NCBI GenBank assembly: GCA_002812745.2
Contig: NCSJ02000576.1
Coordinates: 1-15,719, forward strand
Reading direction: 5' to 3'
DNA: 15,719 nucleotides
Origin: Scytalidium lignicola
Taxonomy: Eukaryota; Ascomycota; Leotiomycetes
Of this stretch, positions 9,006 to 15,719 are shown piece after piece (within the stretch, counting starts at the first letter, position 1; every line of letters starts with the position of its first letter). A program made the position numbers and the translations under genes. Under the pieces are notes generated by a model that worked only from the letters and a program-made list of their open reading frames with translations, was not told the origin of the DNA and ran no database searches.

Positions 9006-9526
9006 AACCTAAATACATCACTAGATCCTACCTTTGACTTAGTCGCCTGCTTAAGTGTCTCCTGTTTCCACTGTCCCTGAACATCTACCTTACTCTGGCT
9101 ATCCAGTGACCTGGATGGCGTAGTTTTGTAACATTATATAATAATAGTCAAATAATTATAATTACTTTATAAGTGTATACAATTAAAAGTTAATTGTTAA
9201 AAAGTGATTTTAACAGTTAAAAATGTACAATTCCTTAAATTAAACTCTTTTTAAATAAGGTTAATCTGTTATTTATACTTGACTATAAGTAGTTCCTCTT
9301 TTAAGTATACTTTACTATAATTATAAATAAAGTTTAAGGTTAATCATTTAACAAAGTTAATTTTAATTTATATAACTTTATCTTTATATATAATTAGTTT
9401 TATATAACAATCTCTTAAACTACTTTTATAAGAGGTTTATCTATTCTTTTACTAGAAGAAACTATTATAATTACTAATATAATATATAAACTAGTTAGAC
9501 TGTTATATTAAACTGTAGTCTTGTCT

Positions 9527-9810
9527 GCAAAAAATTAAACAAGACTATAACCTTATAATCTAGTCTAAACTAGACTGTAGAATAGTTTTCATTTTTTGAG
9601 TTAGACTAGACTATAGTCTAATTTAAATAAAGCAAGATTATAATTTGTTAATATTACTTAAATAAGACAAAAATATATTAAATATAATAACATTTTAGAC
9701 TACATAATCTGAGCACAATCTGAGTATAATCTAATATTAATATACAGTCCTTATTTTTTAAGCTAAACTAGATTATAATCTTATAATTTAGTCTTAAAAT
9801 TTTAGTACAG
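9527..9810. repeat. Cluster of degenerate TAGACTATAGTCTA-like repeats
   Basis: Segments at about 9527-9580 and 9748-9810 align as direct copies with many C/T and G/A differences: a T-rich or A-rich run, then GACTATAA, CTTATAATCTAGTCT and a GACTGTAG-like end. A partial third copy lies at about 9590-9620. Many TAGACTA/TAGTCTA words in both orientations make short palindromes. This looks like a RIP-changed tandem or subterminal repeat. Confidence 0.4.
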
Positions 9811-10184
9811 TTTACAGTTTAAGCATAGTCCTTACAAAACCTACAGTCTGGTCTAATCTAGACTGATTAGCCAGTTTAATAATATATTTTAAAGTTTTAA
9901 ACAATCTTATAGTTTAATATTTATATATATTATAATTTAAAATGTTTTAAAAGTATAAAGGAAAGAGAAAGAGAAAATCAATTTTATAATACACTTTAAT
10001 TAAAACTCTTTATAAGATTTTATTTTTTCTCTTCATTATTAATTATAATTAATACAATTAATTCCATTTAAAGTTAAGCTTAATAATACTTTTACTTAGA
10101 ATAAGTCATTTTTACAACCTTTAAAACATAGTCTTAAAATGTATTTATAAGATTATTTAACCTTTTAACTAAGAGGAAACTAAT

Positions 10185-10228
10185 AAGAGTNAAAAGTAAA
10201 AGTAAAAGTAAGAGTAAGAGTAAGAATA
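10185..10228 (+). repeat. Hexanucleotide microsatellite (AAAAGT/AAGAGT)
   Basis: About seven imperfect units alternate AAAAGT and AAGAGT, interrupted by one N. A shorter related run lies at about 10358-10380. The unit is not a telomere repeat. Confidence 0.6.
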
Positions 10229-10385
10229 ACAAAGTTAACTTTTAAACAATTAGTTATAATTTATACAATTTAAAGAAAAGATTACTTATTATTACTAAGT
10301 TAAAATAAACTAATTAGACTAATTAAAGTTAGTATAACATAACAAAGATTATTAAAGTTAAAAGTAAGAGTAAAAGTTAAAGTAA

Positions 10386-10696
10386 GTTAAGCGAGCTGCT
10401 TGCATTGTTACATTGCACCGCCACCGTACTGTCATCACGTAGAAACAACCTTGCTCTATTGTTATCGACGAGCTGTGTGGAGTAAATTTAATTTCAACTC
10501 CACGCGGTGGGTTTGATAAAGTTGAAGTGATGAATGATTTCACATTTAACTATTTAAGCATTAACGTTGTTAATGTAAGCTTTAATCTTTGTAATTTTAA
10601 GTTTATTAACGCTTTCTTAAACATTACTGATGTCACTGATAGTGGAACTATTATAAAAGAGATTTTGAGACGTATGTACAACATGTACATACAGAG
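10386..10696. other. Start of ordinary-composition island, no recognised gene
   Basis: Open frames on both strands (minus 10386-10543, plus 10527-10766) have no recognisable motif. The stretch may include the rest of the transposon at 10697-11069, whose second terminal repeat I could not find. Confidence 0.4.
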
Positions 10697-10974
10697 TGGA
10701 TGTTTACAGAACGTTAGTCAAAGCCGAGGGGGCAATTCTCGCTTCTTCATAGAGGTTATCCATTGAATAAGTGATTCTTCCTCCAATTGTGTTATTCTGA
10801 AAGATTTGTGTAGGTGGTGAACTGCTGAACCCGGCCATGGTATCACACATTAAGTGTAGAACGAGGAACATCAAAAGTGTATGCTGCATGTGGAAGGGAC
10901 GTGATTTACTTTTTATTTAACGCGCCTACAGCAAGAAGGATCCTTTCTTGCTGTGGATCGTTGTTTTTTGGCAT
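10697..10974 (-). pseudogene. Fot1/pogo-type transposase, N-terminal DNA-binding part, broken
   Basis: From an ATG at 10972-10974 the minus strand reads MPKNNDPQQERILLAVGALN, then a stop, then HAAYTFDVPRSTLN, another stop, and after a frameshift LEEESLIQWITSM and LPPRL. This order matches the N-terminus of fungal Fot1/pogo-family transposases: a psq-like helix-turn-helix with the PRSTL motif followed by a CENP-B-type/Tc5 helix-turn-helix with its EEE-LIQW motif. These domains bind the element's terminal repeats. At least three stops and a frameshift make it inactive, and the DDE catalytic domain is absent. The likely left end of the element, with its TIR at 11044-11069, lies 70 bp upstream of this ATG, as expected for an autonomous element. 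Confidence 0.78.
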
Positions 10975-11043
10975 TAGAGCGTGTTTTGGTTGAAAAATAA
11001 TTAATTGAAAGTGGTGGTGTAGAATTGATGGCTTGGTGAGGAA

Positions 11044-11069
11044 GTGGTCCGGTAGACCGGGAATTACGT
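11044..11069 (-). repeat. Terminal inverted repeat of the Fot1/pogo-type element
   Basis: Read on the minus strand it starts at a TA and reads ACGTAATTCCCGGTCTACCG. The same outer sequence, with changes, ends the elements at 4180 and 11699. It abuts a second, oppositely oriented copy across a shared TA at 11070-11071. Confidence 0.6.
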
Positions 11070-11084
11070 TAACGTATTTCCCGG
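11057..11084. repeat. 28-bp near-perfect palindrome, head-to-head TIR junction
   Basis: The arms are CCGGGAATTACGTT and its complement, with one mismatch in 14 pairs. It is centred on the TA that separates two transposon ends, so it is explained by two elements sharing one TA target. Confidence 0.65.
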
Positions 11085-11699
11085 CTAAGCCAATAGGCAA
11101 AATCTACAGCAAAATCAATCAAAAATGCACCCTAGCAATGTCAACAACCATACTTCTATATTACATGAAAATAAAACTCATTACATATAGCAGTAGTTGT
11201 ATGATAGATATATTATCACCAACTGTTGCTGCCACAAACGCACTGCTATATGCTCACCGCTGAGCACAACAGCTCTACCACATCTGCATCACCTCTCCAC
11301 ACTGCTGCTGCCAGCGCACTGCTATAGTCTCCATCATGAAGCTGTGCATTGACATCTGCCCCAGAGTGCAGCCGCAGTTGTATTACATCATTACATCCCC
11401 TCAACACCGCCGCTTGCAACGTGCTAGCATACTTTCCCTAGACCTGCGCGTTGACGTCCGCTTTCAACTCCGACAACTGTTAGACTACACTAGACCTACC
11501 CCCTAAGACTGCGAGTAGTAATAGTGGATTTCCTTTTTCATTTCTCTGTTCAGGATTTACGCTCCCAACTTTTCACCATTTTGCGACAATCCTGAAACAA
11601 TACAGTTGTTGAAATTGCTAGAGGGTGATTTTGACCAATTTTGCGGCAAATTTTTACTGATCGGTAGCAGGAGGTGATCGGTTGGTCCAGGATTTAAGT
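11072..11699. mobile_element. Non-autonomous TIR element (628 bp) carrying an ankyrin-repeat fragment
   Basis: The two ends are inverted copies of each other. The left copy (11072 to about 11153) contains GCAAAATCAATCAAAAATGC then CTAGCAATGTCAACAAC. The complement of the right copy (about 11600-11699) contains GCAAAATTGGTCAAAATCAC then CTAGCAATTTCAACAAC. The outer tips ACGTATTTCCC and ACTTAAATCCT are both next to TA (11070-11071 and 11700-11701), the target duplication of Tc1/mariner/pogo elements. Tip similarity to the Fot1/pogo-type TIR suggests mobilisation by such a transposase. The interior is an ankyrin-coding fragment with no transposase. The right TIR has extra bases compared with the left. 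Confidence 0.65.
11178..11488 (-). pseudogene. Ankyrin-repeat gene fragment inside the TIR element
   Basis: The minus strand reads about three ankyrin repeats. ADVNAQ is followed by a stop and then by LQAAVLRG; next come SGADVNAQLHDGDYSSAL and AAAVWRGDADVVELL; after a frameshift come SAFVAATVGDN and SIIQLLL. These match the ankyrin consensus of alternating helices with the GADVNAQ hairpin. Stops at about 11481 and 11442, a third near the frameshift at about 11251, and the lack of start and end show it is a non-functional piece. Fungal ankyrin proteins often come in large, fast-changing families. Confidence 0.8.
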
Positions 11700-11701
11700 T
11701 A

Positions 11702-11953
11702 ATCATGGGACCGATTTTGGGTACCATCCTATAAGCAGGGCTTTGAAGGTTGCATCCAGGAAATTCCCCTCACGTCATATAAGCATGTGAACCGTTCTGG
11801 CCACAAAACAAAGCAAAAAATGACGGTCGTGGTGAGTCCCATCAGTCATACTATGTCATTTGGGATAGGCCTATATATATTTCCTAGCAGAGCGCCGTAA
11901 ATCCGTGTACTCTTGACGGGGACCTCATTCATGCGAGCTGGAGAAATTCTGAT
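11702..11953 (+). promoter_or_regulatory. Promoter region of the secreted CYTH-like gene
   Basis: A CTATATATAT TATA-like box lies at 11871-11880, about 75-100 bp before the two candidate start codons. Nothing else is recognised. The region directly follows the TIR element, so the transposon end lies within about 250 bp of the gene. Confidence 0.4.
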
Positions 11954-12727
11954 ATGAGATTAACGATAACCATGAAACTTCACGCTCTCTTTGCCATTCT
12001 TTTTTGGTTCGCTGTTCCCTCCTCCCTGGCCAAAATAAAGGACCAGGTCAACCTTCAGTGGTCGATCTGCGATTCGAGCCCTCAGATCGTGCTTCAGAAG
12101 CTTGGCAAAGAGGGTGGCGATCCAAATAAGCTGGACCCGATCACCTACTATGACACGAAACCCCCAGTTTACACACCGCAAGGGCTCATGTTCCGTACGA
12201 AAACCAGAGCGGGTCAGGAGATCTCCATGGTCAAGGTTCGTTATGCGGAGGAAACATCGAATATTCCACACAGAGTGGTCTGTCTCTGGGATCGCTACGG
12301 TGACAATGCTGCTTACGTCTGTAAAAAGCAGGCCCCCGTGGATGGAACAAGAATATGGAGTGATGAACAAGTCCGCTTCGCAGAACATTTCTGGAGTAAC
12401 ATCGTCTGGGACGAGCTCGTTGCATTCGGTCCATACCCGAATCCGAAATGGAAGTGGTTGAAGATCAAAGGATACAAAGCCGCATTCGACGACGTGGCAG
12501 CCCGGTCACTCCACCTAATGGAGCTCGAAGTGAAGGTTCCGAAATCTAAGGGTGATCTCGCTTATCAGACAATTACCAAGCACTTGAGAAAGTGCAGTGT
12601 GGTGCTCTGTGACCATCAGGAATCAAAGACCATGAGGCTGTTTCGCGCTATGGGTTATTCTCCCGTCAATAATGAAACGCTATGTTCCAGCCGATACGCC
12701 AACTTCGCCCGTTGGCCAACCGTCTAG
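11954..12727 (+). CDS. Secreted cysteine-containing protein with CYTH-like signature
   Basis: The protein has 257 residues without an intron. The ATG at 11972 (context AACCATGAAA, Met7) is likelier than 11954 because the signal peptide MKLHALFAILFWFAVPSSLA follows at once, with predicted cleavage after A26. The mature part has six cysteines (39, 110, 123, 214, 219, 244), enough for three disulphides. YYDTKPPVYTPQGLMFRTK (65-83), VKVR (93-96) and ELEVKV (190-195) match the strand pattern of CYTH/triphosphate-tunnel proteins, which bind phosphate-rich ligands in a beta tunnel. The N-terminal ExExK metal-binding motif of that superfamily is not seen: QWSICD occupies its place, so catalysis is doubtful. 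Function is unknown; an apoplastic enzyme or effector is inference. The frame is intact despite RIP-degraded DNA on its 3' side, and its last codons lie in an inverted repeat. Confidence 0.85.
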   Translation: MRLTITMKLHALFAILFWFAVPSSLAKIKDQVNLQWSICDSSPQIVLQKLGKEGGDPNKLDPITYYDTKPPVYTPQGLMFRTKTRAGQEISMVKVRYAEETSNIPHRVVCLWDRYGDNAAYVCKKQAPVDGTRIWSDEQVRFAEHFWSNIVWDELVAFGPYPNPKWKWLKIKGYKAAFDDVAARSLHLMELEVKVPKSKGDLAYQTITKHLRKCSVVLCDHQESKTMRLFRAMGYSPVNNETLCSSRYANFARWPTV

Positions 12728-12840
12728 GCGATATGCCAACCAAACAGCTATTTACTATTTTTTGAGGATTCCATCAACATTTTATTTACAATATTATATA
12801 TTTAACCAATTCTAGAAATTATTGGCTTTAAAATGATATA
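12667..12840 (+). repeat. Left arm of a long inverted repeat, including the gene's last codons
   Basis: It pairs with 12941-13113 around a centre at about 12890.5. The stem covers about 20 C-terminal codons of the CYTH-like gene and about 110 bp of 3' flank. The blocks GTTGGCCAACCGTCTAGGCG, ACATTTTATTTACAATATTA (one base different next to it) and AAAATGATATA are matched exactly or nearly so at symmetric positions. About 100 bp in the middle are not clearly paired. Confidence 0.85.
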
Positions 12841-12940
12841 AAAAATTGCATATAGTTTTAAAGATAGCAATAATTAGGGTTTGATGATAAGCAATTAAAT
12901 TTTAAATACAGATCTGTACTTTTGAAATTATTTATTTATT

Positions 12941-13113
12941 TATATCATTTTGAAGCTAATGATCTCGGAAAATAATTGCAAATATAATATTGTAAATAAA
13001 ATGCTGATGAAACGTGAAAAACGTAAAAAATAGATATCTGGTTGGCGTATCGCCTAGACGGTTGGCCAACGGGCGGGTTGGTGTATCGGCTGGAACAATA
13101 TATTTCAAGTACG
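12941..13113 (-). repeat. Right arm of the long inverted repeat: inverted copy of the gene's 3' end
   Basis: Read on the minus strand, the codons corresponding to C-S-S-R-Y are retained, and a single-base deletion beyond them shifts the frame. Several differences from the left arm are C/T or G/A. Homology fades within about 20 codons of the stop, so only the tail was duplicated or survives. The boundary with the AT-rich block is here. Confidence 0.8.
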
Positions 13114-13255
13114 ACCGTCAAAGTACTTTACACGTATACTTTCTTTAACAGACTTCGTTACAAATATTACACATTAGTGAACAGAGTTTTAAAAGGCTTA
13201 GAAGCTGATTACAAGCTACATTCTCCCCTTGACTTTACCAATGTGTTGCATAAGT

Positions 13256-14850
13256 TTATGAGTCTGTTATAAACTCTTTAACTGCCTTCTTCAACTTGAT
13301 ATTTAAGGGACTTTTTTCTCAAATTAGATATGTTCTCTGATCTATCCAATTTTCATTGTCCTTTTCAAGCTCTAGGTCAAAGTTGAATAGTATCTTGGTT
13401 AAGATCAATCACATCTCTGCTTATGCTAAGCTAAAAATGAATTAACAATCTAGTTCCTAAGATGACAAGGATTTAATAATATACTTTTTACTAAAATAAT
13501 TCTGTAAACTCATTGAAAATAGATTTAAGGTAGCTTTTTTGTTATTTGCAAAATGTTTACTGTTTNAAAAAATGTTCTAGGATATATAAGTCTAGATTAT
13601 AAAAATTGTCTGGTGAATAATATATTAACATTATGGTTATGCATATAATTGTCTGCAAAATAATCAGATTCTGTTTAATTCAAACTTGTATCTTAGAGTA
13701 ATTGATAACTTACTCTGTTAAGAACTCATTTTCCAGTAATATATTTTTTTCTTCAAGTATAACCTTTGGAAATCCTATAAATGCAAGTAGATAAACTTTA
13801 AGTATTTCTTTAAGATAAGCTATTATATACTTTAAACTAGTTGTTATGTACAGTAAATAGTAATCTTATCTTTGTGATTAAACGAAAAATATACTTCATC
13901 TATAACTTTAGCCAATTTATTTAAGTTCTTCAAAAGTAAGTAAATTATACTACTAAGAATAATAGTTATAATCTTATTACTTATTATAATCAAAATAGTT
14001 GAATTAGACAAAAACTCTAGAAATGTAAAACTTTTTTTCTTTTTGNTTTTATAATATAGTCAAAGAAATCCAGTCTTTCTTCTTTTATAACTAGTTTATG
14101 CTTAACCTTTTTAATAATAAGATTTTTATATACTTTCTTCTTCTTTAATAACTCCTTAAGTATAAATAATAAAGTTGCTTTTTATGCAAACAAAATATAA
14201 GCAAGTACATTTATATATATACTAGTCTTAATAAAGTTAAATATTAATTTTACTTAAGAATAATAATTAGAATTTTCAAGACAACTAAAAGATGTACCAA
14301 AAGTTAAGTCCTTAATAATATCAAAAGTAAACTAGTTATCCTATAAATATATATTTTGAGATGCTTGATTATCTTAACAATGTTCTTTAATTTGTTAAAG
14401 AAGAAGGTTAATGTAATTTTGAATTAATAACTTTTGTTAACATATAAAAGAGTTAAACATTCTATGAAAGAGATTTTTTCGAAAACAAGAGTAATCCTCT
14501 TGGTTGGTAGTTATAATATACTCTCTTTTAGGATGTAAAGTGTAGAATTTTTAGTTTTTAACTATCTTCAGTTTACCTTAACAATAGTTATAAATATCTT
14601 TTTATACTTTACTATTTGTAAAAGAAAGTTGATTTAGATCAACACAAACAACATTATTATACATTTTGTATAATCTTCTAACATAATAAAGTTGTTAGCC
14701 TTTAATAAGATTCTATAAATATAGAATAAGTAATTGTATATATCTTAAGGTTAAGGTATACAGTTAAAGGGTGAAAATAAAGTTAGTAAATTACAAGCTT
14801 AATAATGTAGTAAAAAGACTAATATTATTATTATTCTTATACTGTAGGTT
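13256..14850 (-). pseudogene. RIP-inactivated cytochrome P450, nearly full length
   Basis: Minus-strand landmarks run N to C. YFHPL at about 14770 is followed by a proline-hinge region with P changed to L. LSFTNSK lies at about 14610, FRKNLFHRM at 14470 and TFDIIKDLTFG at 14320. The I-helix, where AGxETT is expected, reads ISNKII at about 13985. The K-helix reads EILK for ExxR, then YLLAFIGFPK where YPP is expected (13760-13810). SPDNFYNLDLYILEH has LEH for PER (about 13600). The haem loop reads FSMSLQNYFSKK at 13484-13519, with the haem cysteine changed to tyrosine (codon 13496-13498). An intron at 13431-13484 precedes LA*AEM and FNFDLELEKDNENWIDQ. Nearly all motif lesions are C-to-T or G-to-A. 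Many stops remain. This is a microsomal-type fungal P450 of the group used in secondary metabolism; the subfamily is not assignable. Confidence 0.9.
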
Positions 14851-15719
14851 ATAAGGCTACTTTAAGGGTATACAAGATAACTATATTGTTATACAAGAAA
14901 CTATACTAACTCCTTAGCCAGGTGAAAACCTTTATACTGCTCTTTATCTACTTAAGTATAGTTGCTTTACCTTGTCTTTACTATCCTCTTATCCAGTATT
15001 TAGCTTACCAGTTTAGTTAAGGAGAGTTTCATTATATTATTAAGTTAGTAATTAGTAACTTAGTTCTCTAAGACATTACTACTTTACCATCATCTTATTT
15101 TACTCCTAGATCTTTAGTTATACTGTTAATTTGTACTCTTATAACCTTCTTATAATTAATACTTAATTAATAATCTATTTATATCCTTGACAACTTCTTA
15201 ATATCTCTCTCAAGTCTCTTTTTATATAAGCCCTTGTTTTAAGGCTCTTTCTCATTCATTTTAGTTTAGACAGTTAATGATTAAATAATAAGTTGTTTCT
15301 TTTGTGAGTTTATAATTATATAATAATATGTTTATGTTAAGTACATAACGTTTAAACAAATATACTTGTAGTTTAATTTTGTTAATATGAATTTGTATAA
15401 TTAATAAGTTAATTACTTTGTTTAGCTTATTATATAAGAGTAATGTTTTTTTGTTAAAAGTAAGAAAGTTTACAACNTTTTGTATAATTGTATAATTTAG
15501 TTAACTTAACAACTTCAAAGTTTTAAGTTTATCTTGTCTTTTAATCTTTTGTTATAATTATATTAATTACCTTTAGTATTACTTAATAGCCTTTTTATCA
15601 TTGTAATTATGTTATCTTGTATTTATTACTTTCTTTGAGTAATTACNTTTTTTGTTTGTTACTTATATCTTCTTCTTTTCTTTAAGAGTCTTGTTGTCTT
15701 ATTGTTTATTTAACAAATT
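14851..15719. other. AT-rich block, no readable gene
   Basis: The part up to about 15230 is the former upstream region of the P450 (minus strand). A TATATAAAAAGAG box, read on the minus strand, lies at about 15220-15232, but its distance from the coding remnant makes its role uncertain. Two Ns (15477, 15647) occur beside T runs. Nothing else is recognised. Confidence 0.45.

Larger units (their letters stand above)
8777..9133 (+). repeat. Solo LTR (357 bp) with intact 5-bp target-site duplication
   Basis: It starts TGTTA and ends TAACA. The five bases on each side are identical (TTATA at 8772-8776 and 9134-9138), which is the footprint of a single integration. No internal retrotransposon sequence is attached, so it is a solo LTR left by recombination between the two LTRs of a full element. 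It carries a CACGTGA box (about 8871), a run of GGACC/GGTCC pentamers, a TATATAAGCA box at 8961 and a hairpin directly downstream. It is less RIP-changed than the copy at 610-964 and much less than its AT-rich surroundings. Confidence 0.88.
9134..10385. other. AT-rich block with decayed local repeats, no readable gene
   Basis: Stops occur in all frames and no motif is readable. The local repeats are listed separately. There is an N at 10191. The block ends sharply at about 10386, where composition becomes ordinary. Confidence 0.5.

Noticed and set aside
10185..10380. Possible RIP-changed telomere repeat
   Set aside because: The units are AAAAGT/AAGAGT; transition changes of TTAGGG or its complement do not give this pattern.
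10358..10543. Minus-strand frame of 61 codons, and the overlapping plus-strand frame to 10766
   Set aside because: The minus frame runs into the AT-rich block and has no recognisable motif. The plus frame overlaps the transposase remnant antisense.
11960..12461. Open frames of 142 codons (minus), 67 codons (minus) and 119 codons (plus) over the secreted-protein gene
   Set aside because: They are shadows of the 257-codon frame, which has a signal peptide, a fold signature and a better start context.
13042..13272. Plus-strand open frame of 76 codons
   Set aside because: It starts in the right arm of the inverted repeat and runs antisense over the C-terminus of the P450 pseudogene, so it has no independent support.
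1..15719. CRISPR arrays, bacterial operons, tRNA or rRNA genes
   Set aside because: No regularly spaced repeats, no cloverleaf with conserved box sequences and no rRNA core motif were seen. The window is eukaryotic in gene structure.

Overview
The window looks like nuclear DNA of a filamentous ascomycete (Pezizomycotina) in which repeat-induced point mutation (RIP) is or was active. Three things support this. Intron-containing genes in ordinary-composition islands alternate with very AT-rich blocks. The blocks still contain readable wrecks of known protein families, and most of the lesions that can be read are C-to-T or G-to-A changes. The repeats (LTRs, a Helitron-type helicase, Fot1/pogo-type transposons) are those typical of fungi. 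AT blocks this extreme recall genomes such as Epichloe or Leptosphaeria, but the species cannot be fixed from sequence alone. Single Ns, mostly in homopolymers, suggest a draft assembly.

Layout. 1-609: AT-rich, with a degenerate coiled-coil reading on the minus strand. 610-964: an LTR. 1021-1440 (minus): a candidate 110-residue, three-exon gene. 1589-2526 (minus): a multi-exon membrane-protein-like gene with one internal stop. 2527-4101: nothing recognised. 4102-4180: one end of a terminal-inverted-repeat (TIR) transposon. 4710-5702: an intact two-exon Fe(II)/2-oxoglutarate dioxygenase of the PhyH family. 6130-6690 (minus): a RIP-destroyed Helitron/PIF1-type helicase in an AT block. 7820-8086: a probable minus-oriented LTR. 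8777-9133: a solo LTR with a perfect 5-bp target duplication. 9134-10385: AT-rich with decayed local repeats. 10697-10974 (minus): the N-terminus of a Fot1/pogo-type transposase whose TIR ends at 11069. 11072-11699: a non-autonomous TIR element carrying a broken ankyrin-repeat fragment. 11954-12727: an intact secreted protein with a CYTH-like signature. 12667-13113: an inverted duplication containing that gene's 3' end. 13256 to about 14850 (minus): an almost full-length cytochrome P450 pseudogene hidden in the AT block.

How the parts relate. Only the dioxygenase and the secreted CYTH-like protein look like confidently intact genes. Each sits in an island squeezed between RIP-degraded transposons. 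The P450 wreck and the dioxygenase belong to enzyme classes often used in secondary metabolism, so a decayed metabolic locus is possible, but nothing here proves that they were ever one cluster. The most notable points are the readable P450 in apparent gene-desert DNA, the ankyrin fragment enclosed between transposon TIRs, and the tail-to-tail inverted repeat that includes the last codons of the secreted-protein gene.
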